A stretch of 37,663 nucleotides of DNA from Deltaproteobacteria bacterium (GTDB lineage: Bacteria; Desulfobacterota; Desulfobulbia; Desulfobulbales; Desulfurivibrionaceae). The notes beneath the pieces were generated by a model. The model did not search any database and had not been told where the DNA came from. It saw nothing but the letters and a program-made list of their open reading frames with translations. The stretch covers positions 1 to 37,663 of the forward strand of contig JAPLJH010000044.1 of assembly GCA_026388695.1 (NCBI GenBank), read 5' to 3'. Positions 15,257-23,554 of the stretch are shown here, piece by piece. The position numbers and the translations under genes are program-made. The stretch's first letter is position 1. Every line of letters begins with the position of its first letter.

Positions 15257-17611
15257 TCATTTGATGCAGGCCGCCCGGACTTGCAAGAGGTCGGTCTGCC
15301 CATCCAGAACCTTGCGAATCCCGTCCTGCTTGAGGGTAAGCATGCCCACCCGCATTGCCTCGTCTCTGATTTCCGAGATGGGGCTGTTTTTAACGATGAG
15401 CAACTTCAGCGGATCGTTGACCGTGAGCAGCTCATGGATGGCAAGCCGCCCCAGGTAGCCGGTCTTTTTGCATTTTTCGCAACCTTTCGGCCTGTACAAG
15501 GCTGCCCGATCAACCTCCGCCATGGTCAGCGGACTCAAGGGATGCACCCCATATTCCGCAAGGATCAACTCTTTTTCCACCGCCTCGGGAGCGTATGCCT
15601 CCCGGCAATGGGGGCACAACCGCCGCACCAAACGCTGAGCCAGGATGCCAAGCAGCGAATCGGAGAAGTTAAAAGGGTCGATGCCCATGCCCAAAAGCCG
15701 GGTAACGGTTTCCGGGGCCGAGTTGGTATGCAGGGTCGAAAAAACCAGATGCCCGGTGAGCGCCGCCTCAATAACGGTTTCGGCGGTTTCCTGATCCCGG
15801 GTCTCACCAACCATGATGATATCGGGGTCGGCCCGCAAGAAGGCCCTAAGAATTTTGGCAAAATCCAAACCGATCTTGGGTTCCACCTGCACCTGCCGCA
15901 GCCCGTCTTGGACAATTTCCACCGGATCCTCAACGGTCCAAATCTTTTTTTCCGGCCGGTTAACGTAATTAAGCGCACTGTGCAGAGTCGTGGTTTTACC
16001 AGAGCCGGTGGGGCCGACCACCAGGATCAGGCCGTAGGGCAGATCAAGAAGGCGGCGCAGCTCCACAAGATTTCTTTCGGACAGGCCCATTTTCTCTAAC
16101 GGCAAGGCCGACCCGGCGGCAAGAATACGCAGGACCATATCCTCGTTGCCCCCATGGGTAGGGAGGGAGGCAACCCGAAGCTCGATCTTGCCGCGGCGGG
16201 TCTTGAACTTGATCTTGCCGTCCTGGGGCAGCCGCCTCTCGGAGATGTCCAGCTTGGCCAAAATCTTCAGCCGGGAAATCAATGCCCGCTTATAGGTAAA
16301 GGGGATATTTTTATAGTGGGAGCAGATGCCGTCAACGCGAAAACGGACAGAGGTTCCTTTCTTGCCGGGCAGCGATTCGATGTGGATATCAGAGGCGTTG
16401 CGAGCCATGGCATCCTCAATGATCCTGTTGGCCATCTGCACCACGACACCATCGGCAGCACCGCCGACTTGCTCATCCTCATCCTGTTGCCCGTCGAATT
16501 CCTCGACAAGCTCAATATTTTCAAAAACATCCTGCGTCGCATGATCCTGCTCGTATTTCCCGTAAAAAAAGTCGATAAATCTGTTGATGTCATCCTTGAG
16601 CCCTACAGCAAACTGAAAATCAGCCCCCTTGAGTACGGAGCGGATATTGTCCTGTTTGCCAAGATCGTTGGGATTGTCGGTCAACACAACGACACGGCCA
16701 TCCTCCTGCCCGATGGGAATAAAGACATTGATCCGAAAATAACTCTCCTTGGCCCCCTGAATACAGGTGGGCGCCTCCTGTACCTCCGCATCAACAAATT
16801 CGACAAACGGGCAACGATAATATTCGCTCAAGGATGCCCCGAGCTGTTTTCTTTCAACACCAAAATCACCCAGCAGGACGCTGTCCAGGGTTTTGTTATG
16901 CTGCTTGGCTTTGACCCGAGCCGCATCAAACTGGTCCGAAGTCAGCAGTTTGTTGCGGATCAGTCCGTAAAATTGACCATACTTGGTTGCTCTCTTGGAA
17001 AGGGTAGCGAGGCGCTGCTTGGCGTTGCGGTATACTGGATCAAGGTTGATCATTTCCTCCAAAGTTTTAATGGTGGAAGAAATGGAGCCCGTGCTTTCAT
17101 AGGTAAGGGCAAGCTGGTCGAGAAGCTGGAGACGTTCGGTCTTTCGCTCGAATCCGTCAGTTTTGCTCGCCACAGTCGCTGCCGCAGCCTCGAAATGCTC
17201 AATGGCCTCAAAGGGCTTGTCAAGCTGGAGACAGCACGTGCCGATCCTGGCATGCACCAAGGCTGGCCGGTATCCGGTGGCGAGCAAGGCCCGCAGCTCC
17301 TCCCCGGCCTCGCTATAAAAACCTGCCACCATCAGCCCGTGGCAATTCTCGAAACGATCTGCCTCGGAAGTAGGACTGGCACTCGCGGACGGAGTGGAAC
17401 CGGAGGCGGTCAGACCCCGTTCGGTTTGCAGGACAACCAGCCTTTCCTCAACCAGATCCCGAAGAATCAGCTCGCTGTCGGCAATTTGGGGCAGTAGCGA
17501 CTCACACAGAGCCAGCGCCTCATCCACGAGTCCTTGCCCAGCGTACAGGTCTGCTTCGACAAGTTTTGCCTCAATGGCTTCCTTAGTGGCCATGGCGATT
17601 GTCATAACCAT
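15257..17611 (-). CDS. TPR-fused GspE/PilB-type secretion/pilus ATPase
   Basis: A 784-residue protein. An N-terminal TPR-like helical region (about 10-205) precedes an MshEN/GspE N-domain (about 210-350, with QFDAARVKAKQHNKTLDSVL). The ATPase core follows: HIESLPG and RFRVDGIC, Walker A GPTGSGKTTT (533-542), Asp box, Walker B DPDIIMVGETRD (595-606), His box LTGHLVFSTLHTN, and a zinc site CPHC (666-669) with CEKC near 708. All catalytic motifs are intact. Normal PilB/GspE proteins are about 550-600 residues, so the TPR extension is an addition. No pilus or secretion structural genes are nearby; the neighbours are GTPase and roadblock proteins. The start could be 17611, 17605 or 17593; I kept the first, 9 nt after the upstream stop. 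Confidence 0.85.
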   Translation of the reverse strand: MVMTIAMATKEAIEAKLVEADLYAGQGLVDEALALCESLLPQIADSELILRDLVEERLVVLQTERGLTASGSTPSASASPTSEADRFENCHGLMVAGFYSEAGEELRALLATGYRPALVHARIGTCCLQLDKPFEAIEHFEAAAATVASKTDGFERKTERLQLLDQLALTYESTGSISSTIKTLEEMINLDPVYRNAKQRLATLSKRATKYGQFYGLIRNKLLTSDQFDAARVKAKQHNKTLDSVLLGDFGVERKQLGASLSEYYRCPFVEFVDAEVQEAPTCIQGAKESYFRINVFIPIGQEDGRVVVLTDNPNDLGKQDNIRSVLKGADFQFAVGLKDDINRFIDFFYGKYEQDHATQDVFENIELVEEFDGQQDEDEQVGGAADGVVVQMANRIIEDAMARNASDIHIESLPGKKGTSVRFRVDGICSHYKNIPFTYKRALISRLKILAKLDISERRLPQDGKIKFKTRRGKIELRVASLPTHGGNEDMVLRILAAGSALPLEKMGLSERNLVELRRLLDLPYGLILVVGPTGSGKTTTLHSALNYVNRPEKKIWTVEDPVEIVQDGLRQVQVEPKIGLDFAKILRAFLRADPDIIMVGETRDQETAETVIEAALTGHLVFSTLHTNSAPETVTRLLGMGIDPFNFSDSLLGILAQRLVRRLCPHCREAYAPEAVEKELILAEYGVHPLSPLTMAEVDRAALYRPKGCEKCKKTGYLGRLAIHELLTVNDPLKLLIVKNSPISEIRDEAMRVGMLTLKQDGIRKVLDGQTDLLQVRAACIK

Positions 17612-17620
17612 GCCGACCGG

Positions 17621-19084
17621 TTACACGCTCCTCATGGTTATGATCGGAACGGCATTCCCCTTAACCGTGAGATTGCCTGCAACGAGGGTATTAGGATCCG
17701 CAAGGGCTTCCCATCGGCAACCGGTGGAGGTGTCAAGCTGTTCTGTCGGCTCATCAAGCCAAAAGGCCATGCCGCTATTTCCCTTAAACACAATGAGCAG
17801 GGAGCTGTCAGCCTTGGGAGCACGCTCTTCCGTGTCAGACGGCCTGGCCACCGGGATGGTCAACATTTTCAGGGTGGCTTCATCGTGAAAACCCAGCTCG
17901 CCTTGCACAACAAAGCCGATCTTGCCAAAAAAGCCGCGTTTTAATTTTTTTATGGCCAAAAACGGACCGCATTTCCTGACCCTGCCCGCCGGTTTATTTT
18001 CATAGACAATCTGTTCCGGAAGGAACCCCACCGTTTTTCCGCCCCAGGTGGCAAGCGTCACCGTCGGCCAAGGACAAACTGCCGACACTGCTGCCGTTGA
18101 CCCTGTCGATTTTGCCGATTTTTCAGCAGCAGGCTCGACCGGAGCAGCAGCGTCCGCCTGATACTCATCGCCCAACGCCTTGATCAGGTTTTGTTTTTGC
18201 CTTTCCAGGCGTTCCCGCAACTCGGTGTGGATGGCATGCAGTTTTTCATAGCCAGGCGTTTTGGCAAAAAGGTTTTCAACCGGGATGATCCGTTTGGCAA
18301 TACACTTGCCCAGCACGGTGAGATGGGCATTCACCGCCTCGATCAGCACCGCAGCAGCCCTGCCAATGGGTACAGCAGGAAGTTCCGGCAAAAGATCATC
18401 ATCCGCTGCCCCCGGCTGAACCAAAGTAAAGGAGGACCCGGCTTTGGTTGCACCAGCTTGCGCAGTAGCCGCTGTTTTCTGCTCGGTCCCGGCAACGCCT
18501 TGCGCTCTTGGTGCAGCCTTCTGCAAGAGTTTGCTGTAATCCTTGGGGATATTGGGAATAGCGGAACGCAACTCAGAAAGAGTGGGGTCAAGCAGCGTTT
18601 TCTCGATAAGGGAGAGGTCCTCGGCGCCTGCGGCGGCCCGCAGAGTTTGCAGGCCTTCCTGCAAGGTTTTCGGCGCGGAGGTGGAAACGCTTTGCGGGGC
18701 AATGGCCATGGCTTCAAGCAACCTGTCCATGAGCGAGAAAATTTCCGTCAGGGCCACAGCCTTATCCACCTCAAAAACACCCTGAATTTCCTTCAGCGCA
18801 CTCCGGGTTTTTTCTATGTTGCCCGAAGATATCTCCCAATCCAGGGAAAGCAGGGCTTCCTCAAGGGGATTGAAGGCATCAGTCCCATCGGCGGAGAGCA
18901 GGCTGACCGGCAAGGCCGCCGCTTTTTCCGGGGCAACAGGTGCGACGGAAGCCGGGCCTGCCGGTTTGTCGGAGGCCGCAGCCGCAGGCTGGCCCTGTCC
19001 TGCCCCGGCATGCGGGGAGAAAAGGTTGTCAATGGCGTCATCTATCTCGCCGTGAAAGTCACGATCAGGGGCATTGTCAGTCAT
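17621..19084 (-). CDS. Large linker-rich protein with possible CheW-like C-terminal domain
   Basis: A 487-residue protein that I do not recognise. An N-terminal disordered Ala/Pro/Gly region (about 1-65) is followed by a helical region (about 70-185). A second Ala-rich linker, a helical segment with likely coiled coil (ELRERLERQKQNLIKALG) and a beta-rich C-terminus (about 330-487) complete it. The C-terminal repeats of strand-turn (TVTLATWGGKTVGFLPEQIV; LLIVFKGNSGMAFWLDEP) recall a degenerate CheW fold, but this is weak. It lies between the MglA-like GTPase and the PilB-like ATPase and could be the scaffold joining them. I chose the ATG at 19084 because AAGGAG sits about 10 nt upstream; the ATG at 19093 would have it only 1 nt away. 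Confidence 0.6.
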   Translation of the reverse strand: MTDNAPDRDFHGEIDDAIDNLFSPHAGAGQGQPAAAASDKPAGPASVAPVAPEKAAALPVSLLSADGTDAFNPLEEALLSLDWEISSGNIEKTRSALKEIQGVFEVDKAVALTEIFSLMDRLLEAMAIAPQSVSTSAPKTLQEGLQTLRAAAGAEDLSLIEKTLLDPTLSELRSAIPNIPKDYSKLLQKAAPRAQGVAGTEQKTAATAQAGATKAGSSFTLVQPGAADDDLLPELPAVPIGRAAAVLIEAVNAHLTVLGKCIAKRIIPVENLFAKTPGYEKLHAIHTELRERLERQKQNLIKALGDEYQADAAAPVEPAAEKSAKSTGSTAAVSAVCPWPTVTLATWGGKTVGFLPEQIVYENKPAGRVRKCGPFLAIKKLKRGFFGKIGFVVQGELGFHDEATLKMLTIPVARPSDTEERAPKADSSLLIVFKGNSGMAFWLDEPTEQLDTSTGCRWEALADPNTLVAGNLTVKGNAVPIITMRSV

Positions 19085-19115
19085 AAACTCCATTCTCCTT
19101 GAGAAATTGCCGGCC

Positions 19116-19601
19116 TTACAACATCCAGGAAGGCTTATTTCGTCTCATGCAGCAGATGCTTATTGGTGACATAACGCACAGTCTGTTTGCTGATTTGGGC
19201 ATTTCTTCAAGCTTAAGGCCGTATTCCAGGAGACTCGTGCGCAGGTCTTCCAGGCTTTCAACGTTTCTCTCCCGGCGCACCTGGAGATGGTCGGCCACAA
19301 AAACCAGGCCATCCGCCCCTTTGAGAACAAGCTTGCGGGTGGAGGCATACATGACCTGGCCCGGCACGGTATAGAGTTGGATTCGAATATTAAAGCCCCG
19401 GATCTTTCCCAGGTTCAAGGGGAGAAGATCGAAAAACAGGGTCCGGTCGCCCTTGGTTTCGATGGTCAGCATCTTGCCCCTGGCTTTCTCCGCCATGGAG
19501 CTGTGCACGGTGAGCAGATTGGTCGTTTTCCCGCAGCGTCCCGGTCCGTAATAGACAATCTTGCAGTGGATTTCCTTTTTGCTAAGATCAATGAGCGCCA
19601 T
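19116..19601 (-). CDS. mglA: MglA-like small GTPase with apparent internal deletion and frameshifted tail
   Basis: A 161-residue Ras-like GTPase of the MglA family. It has P-loop GPGRCGKTTN (19-28), the bacterial MglA signature DRTLFFDLLPL, and TVPGQ (78-82). Alignment to remembered MglA (about 195 residues) is close up to GLKLEEMP at residue 135. There the sequence leaves the family and ends in an unrelated tail, so the NKxD guanine-specificity motif and about 45 residues are missing. In another frame, minus-strand codons from about 19200 to a TAA at 19137-19135 read AQISKQTVRYVTNKHL and a few more residues, which resembles the normal C-terminal helix. The simplest reading is a deletion of about 130 bp not divisible by three, real or from assembly. 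GAGGGATGACC precedes the ATG. Confidence 0.75.
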   Translation of the reverse strand: MALIDLSKKEIHCKIVYYGPGRCGKTTNLLTVHSSMAEKARGKMLTIETKGDRTLFFDLLPLNLGKIRGFNIRIQLYTVPGQVMYASTRKLVLKGADGLVFVADHLQVRRERNVESLEDLRTSLLEYGLKLEEMPKSANRLCVMSPISICCMRRNKPSWML

Positions 19602-19604
19602 TGG

Positions 19605-20000
19605 TCATCCCTCAAAAATTTGCAAGAGGGTCGCGGACAGGTCGGCCACCCGGCAACGCACCAGCCCGAGTGAAACATCTTCCCCAAAAATGGTGATGAG
19701 AATAAGCTCCTCGCCAATCCGGCCAAAATGGATATTCCCGTTTTTCCCCTTATGAAAAAGCAGGGAAAAATCCTCCTCGCCGATCAGTTTGGCGATCTGG
19801 GAGGTTGCGCCGAGACTGGCCGCAGCCAGCGCAGCCAGGGAAATGGCATCGAGATCATCGGTATCATGCCCGCAGTTGGATAGGATATTGCCTGCCCCAT
19901 CAATGAGCAGGGCGTTGCGAACGCCCGCCTGAATGAGCGCCCCTTCTATGGCATTCCTGGCTTTGTCTAAAATTTCCGCAGTCAGGATAAAATCTTGCAT
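19605..20000 (-). CDS. Roadblock/LC7 domain protein (MglB-like)
   Basis: A 131-residue single roadblock domain. It has an N-terminal helix (ILDKARNAIEGALIQAGVRN), then strand ALLIDGAGNILSNCG, central helix ISLAALAAASLGATSQIAKL and the strand pair HFGRIGEELILITIFGE. This is the arrangement of MglB, which activates GTP hydrolysis by MglA in Myxococcus. It is the first gene of the leftward module, with the MglA-like start 3 nt after its stop, so the two are coupled. The ATG at 20000 has GGGAG about 10 nt upstream. The frame stays open further upstream to 20165, but those 55 codons read as unstructured non-family sequence and I leave them out. Confidence 0.85.
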   Translation of the reverse strand: MQDFILTAEILDKARNAIEGALIQAGVRNALLIDGAGNILSNCGHDTDDLDAISLAALAAASLGATSQIAKLIGEEDFSLLFHKGKNGNIHFGRIGEELILITIFGEDVSLGLVRCRVADLSATLLQIFEG

Positions 20001-20452
20001 ATCCCGTTTTCTCCCGTGGTGAGGGTTGGGGTACTCCATCACAGCAAACAGGGTAAGGTTGCCGCACACAAAGGGCGAAGCACCTGCCATGCGGTGGCTT
20101 CGAAACCGGCTGAAACGCTGTATATCTGCTGAATTTCCGGCAAAACACGTCCCTATCGTGTACATGGAAAAAAAAACCGTGTCAAGCGGAAAGCGTGAAG
20201 AAATAGTGTACTGATTCCACTCAAATATGCTGGCGATGAAAGAACTGGCCGCGTTTCACCAATGACCTGGCAGCACGCCTCCTGCAAAAACAGCCACGCC
20301 AAAAAGAAGGGGAAACGCCTCGAAACCGCGCCCGTTTTTTTAGGCCTTCCCCATCTTCTCTCCTTGTCTAATCTGCCGAAAATGGAGTATCTTGTTGTTT
20401 TTAGAAAACCCCTAAAGAAGTATTTGCCGGTTAGGCGACAAGGATTTTCACC
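20001..20452. other. Divergent intergenic region between the Mgl module and trpB
   Basis: About 450 nt without a supportable gene. It holds a candidate leftward promoter (20157-20185) and a weak rightward candidate: TTGTCT at 20364, 18-nt spacer, TATCTT at 20388. A short T-run at 20335-20341 lacks a strong stem before it. A 12-codon reading frame from ATG at 20228 (MLAMKELAAFHQ) contains no Trp codon, so I see no classical trp attenuator leader. Confidence 0.5.
20157..20185 (-). promoter_or_regulatory. Possible promoter of the Mgl/roadblock module
   Basis: On the - strand a perfect TTGACA (20185-20180) is followed after 17 nt by TACACG (20162-20157), a poor -10. Transcription would start about 150 nt upstream of the roadblock start codon. 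The -35 is convincing, the -10 is not. Confidence 0.35.
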
Positions 20453-21685
20453 ATGAACAAACCTGGCTATTTTGGACAATGGGGCGGTGCCTATATCCCG
20501 GAAGTACTATACGAAACCTTCCGGGAGCTGAAAGAGGTCTACGCCAAAGCCAAGGCAGACCCAGCCTTTTGGCAGGAGTACCTCGATCTCATGGGCTCCT
20601 ACTCCTGCCGCCCCACTCCCCTTACCCACGCCGACAACCTGAGCCGCCATTTCGGCGGGGCGCAGATTTTCATCAAACGCGAGGATCTCAACCACACCGG
20701 GGCGCATAAGGCCAACAACGTCATGGGCCAGGGGTTATTGGTCAAACGCATGGGCAAGACCCGGGTCATCGCGGAAACCGGCGCGGGCCAACATGGGGTG
20801 GCCTGCGCCACCATGGCCGCCAAGTTCGGCTTTGCCTGCACCATCTACATGGGCGAGGAAGACGTGCACCGCCAGCGGCCCAATGTCTTTTGGATGGAAA
20901 AACTGGGAGCCACCGTGGTCCCTGTGACCACCGGCAGCCGCACCCTCAAGGACGCCATCAACGAGGCTTTCCGCGACTGGGTCTCCAACATGGACACCAC
21001 CCATTATGTGATGGGCACGGTCTGCGGGCCGCATCCCTTCCCGGAGATGGTGGCCTGGTTCCAGTCCATCATCGGCCAAGAGGCTCGCAAACAGATCCTC
21101 GCGGCCCACGGCAGGCTCCCGGCCCGGGTCTATGCCTGTGTGGGCGGCGGCTCCAACGCCATGGGCATCTTCCAGGGCTTTCTTGCCGACCCCGAAGTAG
21201 AGCTGATCGGCGTAGAGGCCGGGGGCAAGGGGATTGAAACCGGCCAACACGCCGCGCGGCTCGCCAGCCAAGACGCCTCACCCGGCGTGGCCCAGGGGTA
21301 CAAAACCATGTTTCTCCAGGACTCCGACGGCCAGATGCGCGACACCCATTCGGTGGCCGCTGGCCTCGATTATATCGGGGTCTCTCCCCTGCTCACCGAC
21401 CTGTGGGAAAAAGGCAGAGTCCGCTTTGCCGCAGCCACCGACCAAGAGGTCATGGCTGCACTGGATCTCACCATCAAAAAGGAAGGGATCATCCCGGCGC
21501 TGGAATCCAGCCACGCCTTTGTCCAGGCCTTCAAAGAGGCAGGCGCGCTGCCCAGCGACCAGGCCATTATCATCAACCAGTCCGGCCGGGGCGACAAGGA
21601 TATCTTCACCATTGCCCACGCCTTTGATGATCCGTCTTGGAAAGAGTTTATCCGGAAAAAGGGGGAAGAATATGCAGCTCGTTGA
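20453..21685 (+). CDS. trpB: Tryptophan synthase beta chain
   Basis: A 410-residue TrpB1-type beta subunit, which joins indole and serine using PLP. PLP binds Lys86 in HTGAHKANN, the phosphate is held by GGGSNAMG (about 230), and the family blocks AETGAGQHGVA and HSVAAGLDYIGVSP are intact. The N-terminus PGYFGQWGGAYIPE is the standard TrpB1 opening, which supports the ATG at 20453 with AAGGA upstream. Length is normal. trpA overlaps its end by 14 nt, so the two subunits of the alpha2beta2 enzyme are co-translated. No other trp genes (trpEGDCF) are in the window, so the pathway is split in this genome. Confidence 0.97.
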   Translation: MNKPGYFGQWGGAYIPEVLYETFRELKEVYAKAKADPAFWQEYLDLMGSYSCRPTPLTHADNLSRHFGGAQIFIKREDLNHTGAHKANNVMGQGLLVKRMGKTRVIAETGAGQHGVACATMAAKFGFACTIYMGEEDVHRQRPNVFWMEKLGATVVPVTTGSRTLKDAINEAFRDWVSNMDTTHYVMGTVCGPHPFPEMVAWFQSIIGQEARKQILAAHGRLPARVYACVGGGSNAMGIFQGFLADPEVELIGVEAGGKGIETGQHAARLASQDASPGVAQGYKTMFLQDSDGQMRDTHSVAAGLDYIGVSPLLTDLWEKGRVRFAAATDQEVMAALDLTIKKEGIIPALESSHAFVQAFKEAGALPSDQAIIINQSGRGDKDIFTIAHAFDDPSWKEFIRKKGEEYAAR

Positions 21686-22451
21686 GCAGCTCCGGGCCGC
21701 CCGGACAAAAAAAGACATCCTGCTCATGACCCACCTGGTCCTGGGCTATCCCTCCTTTGCCGTTAACCGCGAGGTAATCCGGCAGATGGTGGCAAACGGG
21801 GTGGACGTAATCGAGCTTCAGATCCCCTTTTCCGAGCCCATGGCCGACGGCCCCATGATCATCAAGGCCAACCAGGAATCAATCGCCAACGGGACTAAGG
21901 TCGCAGACTGCCTTGCCTTTGCTGCGGAGATGGCCGCACAATACGACATCCCCTTCCTGTTCATGACCTACTACAATATCCTCTTCAAGTACGGGGTGGA
22001 GGATTTCCTGCGCAAGGCCAAGGAAATCGGGATCAGGGGCTTCATCGTCCCCGATCTGCCGCCGGAAGAAGGCGAGGAGTATCTCCGACTGGCTGGCGAG
22101 TTTGACCTTGCCCCCATCCAGATCTTTGCCCCCACCAGCACCGAGGAGCGGATGCGCACCCTAGCCGGACATGGGGCCGGATTCGTCTACTGTGTGGCCC
22201 GGCGGGGCGTCACCGGCAGCAAGACCGAGTTCGATGCCTCCTTCGATGCTTACCTGGCCCGCTGCCGCAAGGCCACGGACCTGCCGCTCGCCGTGGGCTT
22301 TGGCATCAGCAGCCGGGCAGACGTACAAATCCTGACCGGCAAGGCCGACCTGGCCGTAATCGGCACCGCCACCATCCGACTGGTGGAAGAAAAAGGCCCG
22401 GAAGCAGTGGGTCCTTTTATCGCTGGACTCAGGAGCTCAGACAAAAAATGA
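21672..22451 (+). CDS. trpA: Tryptophan synthase alpha chain
   Basis: A 259-residue TIM-barrel alpha subunit, which splits indole-3-glycerol phosphate to indole. The two catalytic acids are present: Glu48 in VIELQIPFSEP and Asp59 in MADGP (equivalent to Glu49 and Asp60 of the enteric enzyme). The phosphate-binding GFGISSRADVQ and the loop RRGVTGSKTEF are also present. Small departures from the usual consensus (LQIPFSEPMADGP where LGIPFSDPLADGP is common) are conservative. The ATG at 21672 overlaps the trpB end by 14 nt, with GGGGGAAG upstream. The stop overlaps the start of a PAS-LuxR regulator by 4 nt (ATGA), an unusual third gene for a trpBA unit. Confidence 0.96.
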   Translation: MQLVEQLRAARTKKDILLMTHLVLGYPSFAVNREVIRQMVANGVDVIELQIPFSEPMADGPMIIKANQESIANGTKVADCLAFAAEMAAQYDIPFLFMTYYNILFKYGVEDFLRKAKEIGIRGFIVPDLPPEEGEEYLRLAGEFDLAPIQIFAPTSTEERMRTLAGHGAGFVYCVARRGVTGSKTEFDASFDAYLARCRKATDLPLAVGFGISSRADVQILTGKADLAVIGTATIRLVEEKGPEAVGPFIAGLRSSDKK

Positions 22452-23296
22452 AAACCACGGCACCAGCCGACACAACTCTGGCAAGCGAGACCGCCCGCTT
22501 CCATGAACTTGCGAGCCAAAGCCTTGAATGGATTTGGGAAACAGACGCCCAGGGGAAACTGACCTATTGCTCGCCAAGCTGCAAGCTACTCTACGGCTAC
22601 AAACCCGCCGAACTCTTGGGGTGCAACATCATTGAAACGCTCATCCCTCCGGAAGACCGGGAGGTCCAGCGAACAATCATGGAAGAGACCCGCCTGAGCA
22701 GAAAACCCCTCAATGGCCTGCGACGACGGGGGATGCGAAAAAACGGCACTGTCATTCCAATCGAAACTCACTGCCGACCAATATTAGCCGGAAATACCGT
22801 GGTCGGTTTTCGCGGCCTCTCCAGAGACCTCAGCGCAATCCAGCAACTGGAACTCCACCTCGAACACAAGGCCCGTGAACTCACCGAACTCAACAACGCC
22901 CTCAGTCTTCTCCTGCACCAAGGCGCAGAATCCAGGGCCGAATATGAACGCAGAATCCACGACAATCTACAACGCCTGGTTTTACCCTACCTGGAAAAAA
23001 TACAGGAGCGCTGCAAGGACCAGGAGCTGGAGCTCTACCTGCGGGTGGCCTTGGCAAATATTGAAAAAATCACCTCAACCTTCAGCCTGACACTCTCCGC
23101 CAGAATGGATGGGCTCACCCCCCGCGAGTTGGAGGTGGCGGAACTGATCAAACAGGGCAGATCCACCAAACAAATGGCCACCGTCCTTGATCTTTCCAGC
23201 CGGACCGTAGAATTTTACCGCGACAAACTCCGAGTCAAGCTCGGCATCAAAAACAAAAAAACCAACCTACGCTCCTACCTTTCCTCCCTTGTCTGA
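22448..23296 (+). CDS. PAS-domain LuxR-type transcription regulator
   Basis: A 282-residue regulator. A PAS domain (about 15-135) shows SLEWIWETDAQGKLTYCSPS and RKNGTVIPIETHCRPIL, and ends GFRGLSRDLSAIQQLE. A coiled coil follows (about 135-215, LEHKARELTELNNALSLLL). The C-terminal LuxR/GerE helix-turn-helix (about 220-282) has LTPRELEVAELIKQGRSTKQ and SSRTVEFYRDKLRVKLGI. No REC domain or histidine kinase core is visible, so the PAS ligand or cofactor probably controls DNA binding directly. The start codon overlaps the trpA stop in ATGA, implying co-translation with tryptophan synthase. Targets are unknown; self-regulation of the trp unit is a reasonable but untested idea. Confidence 0.9.
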   Translation: MKTTAPADTTLASETARFHELASQSLEWIWETDAQGKLTYCSPSCKLLYGYKPAELLGCNIIETLIPPEDREVQRTIMEETRLSRKPLNGLRRRGMRKNGTVIPIETHCRPILAGNTVVGFRGLSRDLSAIQQLELHLEHKARELTELNNALSLLLHQGAESRAEYERRIHDNLQRLVLPYLEKIQERCKDQELELYLRVALANIEKITSTFSLTLSARMDGLTPRELEVAELIKQGRSTKQMATVLDLSSRTVEFYRDKLRVKLGIKNKKTNLRSYLSSLV

Positions 23297-23554
23297 TAGG
23301 CATCCCTCAAAACCCCGTATTTTTCCCGTATTGCTATTGGCGGCCAAGTCCATTATTAGAAAGACCGTTGCCAGATTCTATTTGTCTTAAAATTTGCGAT
23401 ATATACTAAAAATATACGCTGTATTGGTCTGCCACCAAACCGGGGGGAACGGTGCCAGAAAAAACACCACCTGCCTGACATTCTCGCCAAGACCGCCGAC
23501 CTCAACTTTCCGGCTACGAGGGTATCACGGTATACATAAAATCAGCAGGAGCGC

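Noticed and set aside
20228-20266. Short reading frame as a trp leader peptide
   Set aside because: It contains no Trp codon, and no clear alternative hairpins with a T-run precede trpB.
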